Shown: positions 11,705 through 23,299 of the stretch, piece after piece
How the letters are laid out: each line of letters starts with the position of its first letter
Position numbering within the stretch: position 1 is the first letter of the stretch
Assembly: GCA_015680685.1 (NCBI GenBank)
Contig: MNCI01002775.1
Coordinates: forward strand, 1-56,359
Length of the DNA stretch: 56,359 bases
Direction: 5' to 3'
Source of the DNA: Gnetum montanum
Lineage: Eukaryota > Streptophyta > Gnetopsida > Gnetales > Gnetaceae
Program-made: the position numbers and the translations under genes
Notes under the pieces: generated by a model
The model's input: only the letters and a program-made list of their open reading frames with translations
What the model was told of the DNA's origin: nothing
The model's database searches: none

Positions 11705-12881
11705 TTAAAACGAGTTTTCACAGGTGTCCGCATGACCAAAATTTATGCATCAACAGATATCAAATAGCTTCAAGAATGAATTCAAAAGGTTGAAGAGGAA
11801 GTAGTAATGGCCATCTTTAAATAGTCCATGGCAGAAGCTAAAACACATTCGATTAAAAAGAACTTGAATCAAATCTGCCAAGAGAACGAGGCACTAACTA
11901 TGCAAAATCATCGTTTGTGAAATGTTGATGCTCAAAGAGATCAAATGTAGGAATTCATTCATCCACAATACAAGTAGCTTGTCAAAGCCAACACTGAATT
12001 GAGAAAATTTTCTGCAAAGAACTAAAATCTATCAATGAAAGAGATATGCACCTTGTGAAAAAAGTCTACCTTTAAAATTACCACTTGGAAGAACGAAGCT
12101 CTCAAGTTTGAGAGAGTGAAAAAATCACTACAGGGACTAGGTTAGCTTGCAAAAAGAAATTAATGAAAAATAAATCTAGATGGAAAAGGCTAAAGTGAAT
12201 GAAGCCCTCCAGTAACTCTATTAGGGAAGAGAGATGTGGTAGCCCATCCTTGATGGGATTGATGCCTATAACAAAGTAGAGATTCACTTGAAGGAGTTGC
12301 AGATCAAAGAAATGATAGAATATATGGAGTTGGCCAATCTTTGTTATACAAACCTGGGAATGCCAATAGCCAGATGGCCACAGTCGAATTTGGAGAAGCA
12401 AGCAGCTAGCTCATATTCACTATACGAGGCCAAGTTCAAATACCACAAAGACACCAAGAAAATTTTTGAGACTGCTAATGTTGAACTTGAAGTCCTCGAA
12501 GGATGATTCATAGATTAATGATCCATCATTGAGGACCTAGCTAGATTGATGAATGACTACTAAGAGTTGAAGAACATAGTGCGAGCATTTGACATTGAAT
12601 GCAAATAGTTCATTTCCTAGTTTGTCAACATCAAGGAGTTGTTTCCAATGATCCCATGTCCTTGGGATGTGCCTAATCCAACCCACATTGGGAAAGCTAC
12701 ATGGATGGTTCATGATCCCAAGATTAAGGAGGAGAAAATAAAAGCACTGCTAGATGCTTTCCACCTTCTATAGCTATAGTAGGATAACCATAGCCTCAAC
12801 CACTACCAGTGCGTGAAGTCGGTGAAGGTTCATTGGAGTCTCAGGAACCACCACCACTTGGGACCATTTGATCTTCTCTAA

Positions 12882-13120
12882 TAAGCTTCACATAATTAAG
12901 GAATTTGTTGTTCAAATTTTTGAAGAGTTGTATCATGTTGTTCAAATTTGTGTCCTAAACACAACCATTTTTGTAATGGGTTGATCTGTACACCTGAGCA
13001 CTCCATTTTTTGTCAATTCAATCAAGTTTATTTTGTTGAAAGAATAGTTAATCAATAATCCCATATCTTCCCAATTTTGTAAAGAACTTGAGGATGAGTT
13101 TTCATTCATTCATGGGAATA
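12882..13120 (+). other. ORF D 3' tail up to the LTR
   Basis: Non-coding tail of 239 bp. The last 40 bp, AACTTGAGGATGAGTTTTC then CATGGGAATATGATGAG, recurs before the LTR at 53908 and, on the minus strand, at 34311. This fixes the LTR boundary and is the usual place of the polypurine tract, here degenerate. Confidence 0.55.
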
Positions 13121-13940
13121 TGATGAGTCATCATTAGTTGGCTACATTGATGAGGCCTTGTTGACACAGCTGACCACATCAACGAGGCCTCATCTATGAG
13201 ACCCTATCTATGAGGCCTCGCTAATGCATTTCAACCTATGTCAATGATGCCTCATTAATGTAGTGTATGTCTATCACCTATAAATATGTGCCTACCTGCT
13301 GCATTTATGGGGAAGTCCATATTTAAATTGTAGTGAAGCTCTTGCATTTTTTGCATTTAAAAGTTAGAATTTTTCCCTAAGAGTCCACAGTAGGAGTCAT
13401 TGAGTGTATGGATCTTTCTTCAAGCATTGTTGCAGCTAAGCATGATAATGTGTGCAGCAGTAAAGATGAGCTTTCTGATAAACCTTGCAGCACTTTGGAT
13501 AGATTAGCTTTTTTATTTATGCATTTAATTTTTTTTAATTATTTGTTAATTATTCTCAATTATTTTACAATTATTTTCCAGAAATTGAGCTAATGAGATA
13601 ATTAAGCTAGATAGATTAAATACATAAGTACGACTACTTCAAGCATAACACGCATTCACTTGGTAATCCCAATAGCGTTATCACTTGGTACACCTAGTAG
13701 CATAGTGTTTGATTAACCAGTAGTGGATACATGGGTTTAGGATGTGTATGAAAAGTGAGAATGGGTCCTTATGTTAGGATTAGTTAAATAATAGTTAATT
13801 AATCAATTTAGATTAGTTAATTAAAATCCTTTTACCTACATTTCAAGCACCCAAAACATAAAATACAAAATGATAAAAATTGGATACCTCAATTATAGTT
13901 AACCATACCAATGAATATCACAAGTGTAATTGGGAGGACA
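13121..13940 (+). mobile_element. 3' LTR of element 1, truncated
   Basis: It starts TGATGAG, the LTR start also seen at 53908 and, in reverse, at 34310. It has a TATA-like CTATAAATATG at 13278. It is co-linear with the LTR at 53908-54845 through CTTGCAGCACTTTGGATAG and GTGGATACATGGGTT, up to CACAAGTGTAATTGGGA. The last roughly 120 bp and the CA end are missing at the junction with the inverted copy. Confidence 0.75.
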
Positions 13941-13944
13941 AGTG

Positions 13945-16215
13945 TAATCTGTAGCTCTTTCATGCAAATCTCCACTTTGTTGTAGTCATTGAGCCCATCA
14001 AAGATAGGTTGCCAAACATCACCTCTTTCCTTGAGCTTCTAGAGGGACTCATTGGCTTTTTCCTTTGTCATTTGGATGTGTTTCTCATTGATTTCTTCCT
14101 ATAGACCAACCTAATCTCTATAATGATTCTTGACTCTCTCAAATTTGAAAGCCTTATTTTTCTAGGTGGGTACCTCTATCGCAGATTTTTGGTGAAGGGC
14201 TCAAACTTACTCCATAGAGATATTTCTATTTTCAGCTACCAATCTCATCAATTCATTATTTACTCTGGCTAGATGCTCCTGCTGTTGATGGATAAAATCT
14301 TGTATCTGCTACTTCTACACATCAACATTCCATAGGCAATGATTCTTTGTGATCAGAATCACATTCTCCTAGAGAGTTTGGTCCAAGGTCTTTTGGATGT
14401 TATGCATTCTAGCATTGGCCAAGGATTGATCAAACTTTGCATCCTTAACATTTTTTGTGCTTTTCCTAAAGCTATTTGAAAGCTTCATCACATGCTAGTG
14501 TAGGGTTGAGAAATGTAGGATCAACAAGATAGGCTCTTAATTGAATAACCTCTACAATCAAGCATTGGTTTTCTGCTTGGGCTATTTCAAGTTGCCTCTC
14601 CAATATAATGCACTTACCCCATACTTCTAGCAACTCTAACTAGGTTGCAATGATTGTATCTGAAAGGTTAAAGACATCCAGAATTGGTTACCTAGTTCCC
14701 ATTACTCAGTCTAGGAGCCCCTCATGCTAGGCTGCATTCATCTACTACTAACTGTTCCTATAAATATCTGCACATATCTAAGTATAGAAACATCCAGTAC
14801 AGATGTTGTAGGTGTGTTAAGTGCCTTAGTAATTCTATCAACTATGACCTCTGCTACTGTCTCCTATCCATGGTGCTGCATTACTAAGATAGTTATCCCC
14901 TCACCCTCCTCTAGATGTATCAAAAAAGTAGCATCATTCCCAATGATTTCTGGAAATTTTTGCTACTAAAAGAGACATATTGTTACCTCTTGGACATCAA
15001 GATTTGACCTCATGGGTAGTTATGTTCTTTGGGCTAAGAAAATTAGCCCACCTTTGTTCATCTAGTTAATTATTTAAGCCACTTCATTGAGGTGACTCAT
15101 CACTAGGTGATACATAGATGAATCACCATCACTCAATCTTTCTTGCTACTCCTACTCTCCCAAGTGCTACTCTCAGATCTCACAAGTGCACTAAAGAGTA
15201 GTGTAGGGATCTTGCATTATTTTGTGAGTAGGTGGGGGAGGTGGTGGTTGCTACTCCTCTTCTTAGATAATCTTGATAAGGACCTTGTCCTTCATCATCT
15301 CTACCTGAGAAGCAGACAAAGCACATTGGAAGACATCATTTATGTAGCAAGTTTTCCCTCCCTCTAGCATAATTTCTAGATGAGGTAGGATAAGGGAATT
15401 ATCTTCCTTCCATGTTCATTTTCCATAAATTACTTCTCTATCTCAAGATAAATAAGCTATGGAAGGTTGATTAGGAATCTATTGCTTATAATAGTACACA
15501 CACGAGCCTAGAAGGTTGTGATCTTACCTAGCTTCATTGTTAGATTACGGTGAAAGGCTACAATTTTAAAGTATACACCCTTTGTCATGGTGAGTGCACT
15601 AAACTCCTTATGATCAACTCCATAACAATGCTACATCCATTCTTTCTTGATGCGAGGATCTTCTTGCATTGGCCTAGTTTGCCCTAAATTTGCCCTAGTT
15701 TTTAGTAACCCAAGGGCCTCTATGATAGCTTTCACTAAGTAGGACACTGAGATGTCCTTGATTTTGACCATTCAACTAGCTTGAAAATTCTTCTAGAATA
15801 GGTGTCTCTCCCATGTATCACTCCTTGCTAGAAGTGATTATGGCCACATGAGAGAGTTTTGTAGTTGAGTCTTAACTTCTAGAGCTGTGATCTCCAAGAA
15901 AGGTCTAAATTTCAAATTTTGAAGAATGGATCTCTGAACCTCCTTATTCACGATTTATCTGAGGTAGGATTTCATTAAGGAAACCTCAAGATTTGGTCTA
16001 GGCTCAGCTGCCTCATCTCGGTGAGATTGTTTGATTATGGTAGCTTCTTCAAAAATTTCTTAAATAAATTCCACTTTAGGATTCTCTAAAAGAGGTCTCA
16101 TGGCATGGGTCTCTACTTACCCATGGGACTATTCTTGGCCCCTTCTTGTTCATGGTTTTTTGTCCCTTGGTTGGGACAATCCTCCTTCCTACACATGTTT
16201 TCATTTTGAATCCAT
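13945..16215 (-). pseudogene. ORF D copy 2, truncated in its C-terminal part
   Basis: On the minus strand this starts ATG (MDSK) at 16215 and is co-linear with the copies at 8377 and 51590. I see the NLP-LIYLEIEK segment (about 15450), then the long charged coil with EVPT, KAFKFERVKNHYRD and VWQPIFDGLNDYNK. It stops at KELQI (13945), where it abuts the LTR of the opposite element, so the last roughly 220 residues are lost. Stops and frameshifts are frequent. The function is unknown, as for copy 1. Its 5' flank matches the copy 1 flank for over 1.5 kb. Confidence 0.6.
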
Positions 16216-18250
16216 TTGAGGCCAAAATATAACAACGGATTAGCATTCGATGTGTAACTTATAGCATTTTGGTACCTTGTCTCATTGGGTAGTTACACTT
16301 AGGCTAAGTTTGGATCATGGTAGATTGATTTTTTTATTATTATTTTGATTATTTTAACTTATACTATTATTGAAGCTTGTTTGAAGGTTTTAACTCTCAT
16401 GATTTGATGTTTTAATGTTGATTTCTCTATTAAACCTTTTTGGGAATTAGAAATTTTTTTCAAAAATTTTTCATCAAAAACTTAACATTTGTGGTCCCAT
16501 GATGAAGAGCTTACCTATGGTGGTTACAAGGTCAAATAAAAAAGTGAATCAAACAAATGGTTAGGAAGATATGACTATTGGAAAGTTCTAGGCTTTGAAA
16601 ATTTGAAAAACTCTTCTATCGTTTTGAAGAAAATGTGAAAATTGCTAAGTGTGGATGCTTATATATAGGTGACTAAACCCCTGCATTAACAAGATTCCAT
16701 ATAGGAGATCCTATTTATGCATGGGCTCCATTGACACAAACATATTTATGAAGCCTATGTCTAAAATTTTTCACTTTGAAAAATATGAAAAATATAGAAG
16801 GTTTAAACATGAAATTAATGTTTTTAGAGACCTAGAAAAGCTATGAACATGATGAAAATATTAGAAGAGGGCTTTGAAGTTCATAAAACTGGAGAAGTTA
16901 ATTCAAAAAATGAAATTTTGGAGAACAATGCCTTAAGGAGTGCATAGTTGGATGCATCGATGGGGTGCAAGAAGGATTTGATCAGTGAAATGCCTAAGGA
17001 TAAAGAACTTAAATAATCCAACCAAGAAATATGCAAGTGAATCCTCTCCATAGTAGGCTCATGCCCTTTTTGCCCTTGCATAACCTTGACTAAGGAGTTC
17101 TTAAGCCCCACAATTGATTAATGATTATGAAAAGTTAAGGATTGAATTTAAAAGAATCTACCTAAGAATTGAGACACTTCAAACTAAGACATTAAATAAG
17201 AACATGGATAACCAACACTGAGGTGAGTTATGAAAAACATGATGGATGATAAAGAAAATGAAATGAAATTCCTAATGAAGTCCCTTATGGATTCTATAGT
17301 TAAATGACCTGATAAAGTCCATCCTTAGTATAGATCAAAACCAACCACTTTCAATGAATTTGCATCATTGCTTGAAGACCAAACCATCCCCGTGAGACAT
17401 AAGAATACTCCCATAGATCAAACACCATTTCTTATTTGAGAAGAAAAGGGAAGTAGGAAGTGAGAAATGGCCTTAGTTAGAGGGGATCTTTAGGCATGGG
17501 TAACATGTCTTTCTAGTCCCATAACTAATGTTTGTAGCCTATTATTTTGTCTAAGGTTTGTGTTTTGAATTCCCATAATATTATTTTTTTTTCTTTTTTA
17601 AATTTTATGTTTTTATGGATTTTTGCATGGGAACCACATCATGGAAAGACTTATTAACTTCTTATTATTGGTTTACATAGAACGATAAGAAATCCATGAA
17701 AACACACTTGCACTTAAGCAACTAGAAAGGTACAAAGAGTCCTTGAAGTCACACCCTTTTCAAACCTTTGAATCTTTTCCAAGTTTGAAAACTACCAAGG
17801 TCACAAGTTCATTAAAGTTTTATTAATGAAAAAGGAACCTCATACTTGCAAAACAAAAAATACCATAGATTTGGTGGATGGGTGGATAACGTGGACTCAC
17901 TACATATTCCTTGAAAAAGAAACTTTATCTTAGTTATTAGTCATTAGAATTCAAAAATAGAAACCAGATGTTAGCAATCAAAAACATTAAGTACAAACCA
18001 CCATTAGCAATAGCTACAACACCACTATGTCCTATTGGCAACAAAGCATTCTATTAGAAAATAGTAAAAATTCACACAAAAAGAAAGTAAAATATAAAAT
18101 AAATTAGAAATTATTCAAGAAAGGTAAAACATACTAACAATGTTGCAAAAAAATGAATTAAAAAAATAACAAAGTGTAAAATAAAAAGGTCTCAAAGCAA
18201 GGAAAGTGTAAAATAAAAAAGTAGAAAAAAACTGAGCCACTAATATAGTT
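16216..18250 (-). other. Spacer between integrase and ORF D, minus copy
   Basis: Counterpart of 6238-8376 in the opposite orientation. It holds a TATA-like site (plus 16652-16662), the conserved segment at 16960-17110, one hairpin arm pair around 17570-17640, and a PPT-like GGGGGAGATGGCCATCCA ending near 18254. No gene is visible. Confidence 0.5.
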
Positions 18251-19728
18251 AGCATGGATGGCCATCTCCCCCTTGACTAAGTTGAAAGGAGGAGATCCAA
18301 AATATTAAGCAAGATTATCCATCTAATGAGGTGTTGTTTGCACTTACCTGCTTAGGCCCATAGAAAGGTTTGACTTATTGTGTGTTGACCAGTTGCTTTT
18401 TGCTTGGGCTCATACGTTTGTAAATTAACATGGCCCCAGAAGGAAAGGTTTCATAATGGATATAAGGTCCTTCTCACAATGTTTGAAACTTGGTTCATTC
18501 ATGTATGTGTGTGGGGTTCTAATAAAGGACATTTTCGCGAAGTTGAAATTTAACTTTTCTTATTCTAAGGCCATGGCACTTTTTGTTGAATGCTTTGTAT
18601 ACTTCATTCAAGGACAGGGCTAAGAATTGATTCTCATCTAGCACATTAAGGTTGATTAATATTTTTTTATTTTTGTGTTAGGCTAAGGTTAAGATCAAGG
18701 TCATAGTTTGTTGAAAGTGTATGGTGCTCGAATTGAATTGGAAGAGCTGGTAATTTCCTATACACCAACTCATAGAAAGAGTAGCCTATAGGGAGTTTCC
18801 ATGTTGAGCAGTATGCCCATAGGGCATTGTTAAGTTTTATGCTCCAATCTCTCCTATATTTGCTTATTGTTCTAGTTAAGATCTTGGTGATCTCTCTATT
18901 GGTAACCTTTGCTTGACCATTGGCTTGGGGGTTATAGGATGTTGTTAATTTATGTTTAACCCCCAAGTGTTGCACGAACTTGCAAAAAGTAGCACACGTA
19001 AAATGAGTACCATTATCAAAAATTAGTGCACATGGCATTCCAAACCTGTTTACAACATTCTTTTGTACAAACTATGCAATAGTAGATGATGTACAATCAG
19101 TGATGAATGCTACTTTTATCCATTTGATAAAATAGTCAACAATGAGTATTATGTTCACCTTTTCATTTAACATAGACATTATGGGACCCATGAAATCTAT
19201 GCTCCAAATATCAAAAGGTTCTAGTGGTTGGATCCACTATTGAGGTCCCTCAATTCAAGTGGTTATCCCTCCATCCTATTGACAACATTCACATGAGTCG
19301 ATGCATTGGTGAGCATCCCTAAATATTTTTGACCAGCAACAACCTACCATTAGGATCTTAGTGGCCATGCATCTCCTTGCGTAGTGGCCCCCACAAGTAT
19401 CCTCATGAGCATCTTGAAGAACACATAGTTGATTAGCATCAAGAACACACCAACAAACCAAGCCATCAGCACACAACTAGTAAAGGTATCTATTAATATT
19501 CATGAAGCATTTGTCCTAATGAAGAAATCATTATTTCTTCTAGCGATCCAAGTCTTGTGGCATCTCTTGAGTAAAAGATAAGTGAGGATGCCATTATATC
19601 ATGTAGGTTCATTAGGAACTTGTTGATTTATTAAATTGGTAAAAAGGATTTTATTAGAAATTTATCAAAGAGTGGAACCTCCTCCTCTTTTTTGTCCCAT
19701 TGTAACTGAGACAAGTGATCAATGATCA
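18251..19728 (-). pseudogene. pol: Integrase of Athila-like element 2, cut by an insertion
   Basis: Same protein as at 4866-6237. On the minus strand it has the zinc-binding part at 19276-19476 (VCADGLVCWCV, SCECC). The catalytic core has LIFDNGTHFTCATFCKF (19030) and a 123-codon open stretch through NPQANGQAKVTNREI, where the third acidic residue appears as Lys, then ALWAYCSTWKLPIGYS. Upstream, the RNase H end (IIDHLSQLQWD) is joined at 19728 to an unrelated LTR. The Tat-like element therefore inserted here, and the rest of this pol is not found next to it. Confidence 0.85.
19724..19728. other. Presumed target-site duplication of the Tat-like insertion
   Basis: GATCA lies immediately before the TG that starts the inserted LTR, inside RNase H/integrase coding sequence. 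The partner copy at the far end was not found, so this is one side only. Confidence 0.4.
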
Positions 19729-20740
19729 TGTAGCGACTGAAAATTTCGGTGGCTAGAACACTGAGAGGTTGTTGGGTGAATAGTTTAACCCCGGATCCAT
19801 GCAAGGGCCATGCTAGAGAAGACAAAAGTGGGGTGCCCTAAATGGTCTGGTCGATCAAATAGGGGCTTAATTAGTGTATCTTAATCTTACATAAACATTC
19901 GTTCTGAAAGCGAAACATGCGAGACAAATTGATGATTAATAAATGCAAAACGACGAAGATAATGCAAAACAATGGTTTTAATGAGAAGATAGCAAAATGA
20001 ACTCGGTTGATGAAATGCACTGCCCCAAAGTCACAAATTTGATTCTTTACCTTGTTCGAAAAGGGTGTACAATAGGTTAGGCAACACCGAAGAGACACTG
20101 CTTACACCGAGCGGTATAGTCACAGTTCTTCTGCTTGCTAATCTATTTGCTAGGATGCCAAAATGCTTGACTCAGAAAGCGATGCTTGGATCTAACTAGA
20201 TAGCTCAAAGATAACTAGAATGCTCAAGAAAAATGCCAAATACGCCTTCTATAAGCTAACTCAAAATCCAACCAGCTAATGCAAAAAGCCAACAAGCCAA
20301 CTACTCTTGTTAATGTCAAAAATGTTAATGCAAATGCCAACCCTTTGAGTGTTGTCTACCAGAGTATATATAGGGCCAAGAGTAGGAGAAAAATATGGTC
20401 TAGATACCATGTGTCCTAGACCCCACAAGATGCTGATGTGTCTGTACCATGCAGGTGTGCGATACTGGACATAAACTTTGCTACGCCATGACTATACCAT
20501 CAAAACTACATGCGTCAGGATCCAGTGTGCTAATAGCGCAATTAAAATGGAGGTTATGATTCAAAACTATGTCTTCCCTACCTTCATGTGTAGGGTCAAG
20601 CGTAGGAACAATGTTTTGGAAGCTGACAGGGGGGCATACAAAATAAAGTGGAATTGTTGATTCTGCTAAGGAGATGCTAGAGTGAGGAAGATTGTTGCCA
20701 CCAAGTTCTAGAGTTGCCTGAAGATTTCTTGCTGCTTGTG
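19729..20740 (-). mobile_element. 3' LTR (R-U5 side) of Tat/Ogre-like element T2
   Basis: It begins TGTAGCGACTGAAAAT and is co-linear with the LTR at 50142 (TGTTGTGACTGAAAAC): a GGTGGCTAG / ATTGCTGGA segment, then a GGTGCCCTAAATGGTCTGG / GGCATCCTAGTCGGTCTAG segment. Both then run through A-rich sequence to a TATA box on the minus strand (here CCCTATATATACTC, plus 20364-20374) at a similar distance from the end. The outer limit of U3 is not clear. The following 2 kb may belong to the same LTR, with a possible end near 22855 beside a G-rich minus-strand tract. Confidence 0.6.
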
Positions 20741-22900
20741 TACTAGTGTTGCACTACTCACGTTGTTGAACACATTAGCATAGCATAAGTGGCTAATTTC
20801 TATGCTATGTAGCATAGCATAGCGTAGCAACTAGTATTGACTGAAATTTACGTTGGAGCTGTACAACATATGTTTGCAACTTTCGTCCTTTATGCGAGAG
20901 AGCTTTCGAACTCGTGGAACTCATGTTTGAAACATTTGTCACTTTTGCATCATTGCTACACTATGCTGCGCTATGTAGCATAGCACAGTGTAGCGGCTAG
21001 CGTATCCAGCTTCCTTGTTTAATTCGCCAATTTCTAGCAAGAAACTTTGCTCGAGACTTGTGGATCAAGTGGGATAAGAAGTTTTGAAGGCTAAAGTCTT
21101 GTCAAGGTATCATTTTCTTATTGGAATCACTTGATAATATGGACCTTTCCACTTTGATTTTGCTATGCTATGCTACGCTACATAGCATAGCATAGTGTTG
21201 CACCTTACATCAACTGAATCCTACCTTATCTTTGCAATTACTTTATTACTTCACACTTGGGCACTTGAGAAACTATTTTTTCAAGGCTTGCTATGCTGCA
21301 TAGCATAGCAGACTTCTTCACTAGAAAACTTGCTGAACTTTTTTTCTTGTCCCAAATACTTTTGAAAACTCCTAGCCTAGTTTATGCACACATTGTTAGC
21401 CGAGTTGATTGTTCAGTTGGGCAGGTTGGAGAGTCTAGCCAGCTAATTAACCTTGGAGGTAGAAAACTTGCTAGAGTAGACAATGTACCCTCAACATGAA
21501 TCATCATGATGCTAAACTTGTGGAAATCCTTGCCTAAATTTGAAGACTCTGCTAAAGCATGAGAGTCCTAAAATTTTATGGTGTTTCACTAGCTCCTCTT
21601 TGTCAACGTCTAGAGAATTCACTTGATAGACATCAACAAAGAATACGAAGCACCATGAAGGACAAGACACCAACATCACTCTTCTATGGTTGCTCAGATG
21701 TTTCTTTGCTATGCTTGGGAGTACCAGAATAGCTAGGTAGGAAAAAAGGAGGAAAAGGATGGATTTGAGAGGACAGGTTTAGGAGAAGGAAAGATGAATT
21801 ATTGCATGATCCCTCGTTAGAATGCTTATGAGGGAAGTAGCATGCGTGGGTATCTTTCTTCTACTGGATTTTGACCTCTCATTGGAATGCTTAGAGATGG
21901 TCATTGTGAGACAGCTTGTGTGCTTTTCTTTTGCTGCTTAATCATATTCATTTGCAAACAACCTTGTTGTTGCAAGACAAGTGTTTCCTCCTTGGGATGA
22001 ATTGCGTTACATCCATGTGGGGCTTTGACCTATCTACAAATGCTTCCCATGTGACAAGTTGCATTACGCGCATCATGGACTTTGCGGTTGAGCATATGGG
22101 AGGGCTTTAAATGCATCGGAAAAGCTTGTAAAGGAGGTGTAAAAGGAAAAACTATGGGTGTAAGAATAAAAATGACAAAGGGTAATGAGGAAGGGTAGGA
22201 TTTGCACTCCCAAGTAGCTCAGCTAGTCGGAGCAATCACCTCAGAACATTACAGTGTCCTATCCTCTTGACGAAATGCATCTCTAACTGACGTTGTCTTG
22301 ACTCCTACCCTGCAGGTGCAACAGAAATCAGACTAGAGAAATGTAACCATGAAGCATAATTAGGAAAAGGTCTTACTTACTTTAGACATCATCGAAGTGG
22401 TAAGCATTGTTGTTGAGGCATGTGATGTCCAAAGTAAGAAGGCTAGCAGTGATCCTAATAGTGGCACACTAAAGAGGCTGGTGTCGAAGGGGCTAGGAGT
22501 TGCGGTGATGGAAGTGCTCAGGAGTCTCCACCCAAGGCAAACATCATGTAGTTCAACTATAAGTGGAAAGGCCTAATAGCTAAACATCTGTTGAGCTAGG
22601 ACTATGGTAGGGTTTGGAGGATAGCAACTTTGTGGTTAGGCCACAATAGTGTTGGGACTCCAGCAGCAGGTGCTAACAATAGAAGCTACTACTAGGGCGA
22701 TGGGTTGTAGTGGCGGTTGCTCCAGAACATCAGTAAGATGTCCAATGACATCTCCAATGGATCAACAAGATGTCAGTGGTGGTGGTGTAGCATATGTTCT
22801 AGATGGTGTTCTCTTCTCATCGTGAACTATGTTCTGGAATTGCCATGCCCCACCCCGCATCGACACTATGCACGCTCGCTTGTCTGAGTGAAGGTGGATG
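20741..22900. other. Non-coding region with TAGCATAGCA palindromes, probable U3/3' region of T2
   Basis: I recognise no gene. From 20775 to 21310 the words TAGCATAGCA and TGCTATGCTA recur many times, often facing each other (for example CTATGCTATGTAGCATAGCA near 20800). At 22205-22300 a tRNA-like A box is followed by a weak B box. Near 22845 the minus strand has a G-rich tract (GCGGGGTGGGGCA) followed by TGG, a candidate polypurine tract and LTR start. The remainder is unassigned. Confidence 0.4.
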
Positions 22901-22924
22901 GGAATTCAGAACATTGTGTTGCTA

Positions 22925-23285
22925 ACCTAGTTTAAGATCCTGGTAGACCATCTAATGTACTGGTTTAAGGTCCTAGCAGATTGTTGTGCTAGTTTAAGGT
23001 CCTAGAAGACCATTGTGCTAGCTTAAGGTTCCAATAGACCACTGTGCTAGTTTATCGTCATAGTCGATGGTGGATGGGCCATTTTAAGGTCCTAGCGGAC
23101 CATCGGTGCTAGTTTAACATCATAGCAAATGTTCTGTGCCAATTTACAATCATGGGAGACTATATGTGCCAATTTACAATCATGGCAGACCATGAATGCT
23201 AGTTTATAGTCCTAGCAGACTATGGGTGCCAGTTTATAGTCCTAGTAGACTATGGGTGCTAGTTTATAGTCATAGCAGACTAGTT
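22925..23285. repeat. Palindromic tandem array c, twelve units of about 30 bp
   Basis: Each unit reads roughly CTAGTTTAAGGTCCTAGCAGACCATTGTG. It holds a short palindrome whose arms change together: GGTC/GACC, ATAGTC/GACTAT, AACAT/ATGTT and ATCG/CGAT in different units. It lies directly after the integrase of T2 in element orientation, where Tat-lineage elements are known to carry variable tandem repeats in the 3' untranslated region. Confidence 0.85.
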
Positions 23286-23299
23286 GCTTACCTTGCTTC

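Larger units (their letters stand above)
10115..11755. mobile_element. Young CpG-rich solo LTR
   Basis: The ends are TGTTGA...TCAACA, a perfect 6-bp inverted repeat with TG/CA termini. The flanks carry a perfect 5-bp target duplication, GATAT (10110-10114 and 11756-11760). The sequence on either side is continuous ORF D when compared with the copies at 52500-52800 and 14300-14500. Inside are a TATA-like CTATAAGAG (10312) and a roughly 1.2 kb CpG-rich, C/T-rich block (10260-11520). A hairpin lies near the 3' end, with GAGACTAT (11650-11657) pairing with ATAGTCTC (11697-11704). No internal domain is present, so this is the product of LTR-LTR recombination. CpG retention and the perfect duplication suggest it is the youngest insertion here. 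Superfamily unknown. Confidence 0.88.
8377..12881 (+). pseudogene. ORF D copy 1 (env-position additional ORF), split by a solo LTR
   Basis: This is an additional retroelement ORF of unknown function. It starts ATG-GCA-CCC-AAA (MAPK) directly after an acceptor-like AG. The same start is seen at 35081, and a diverged MDSK at 16215. The N-terminal part has EWYMEETYLF then VFYSVEAIG, resembling by pattern the 'putative plant transposon protein' domain common in plant gypsy ORFs. A middle part follows with NLPQLIYLEIEKHF (9130) and a Pro-rich stretch (about 9350). The C-terminal half is a long charged, probably coiled-coil region (11760-12640) that ends EPPPLGTI. The 1641-bp solo LTR at 10115-11755 interrupts it, and there are many stops and shifts. 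It sits where Athila elements carry an env-like gene, but I see no clear transmembrane segment. Confidence 0.6.

Noticed and set aside
8377-12881. Calling ORF D a true envelope gene
   Set aside because: No signal peptide or clear transmembrane segment is readable through the breaks. Only its position and possible splicing resemble env-like genes.
22925-23285. Possible CRISPR-like array (30-bp repeats)
   Set aside because: The units abut without unique spacers, the setting is a plant retroelement and no cas genes exist. It is a tandem repeat.
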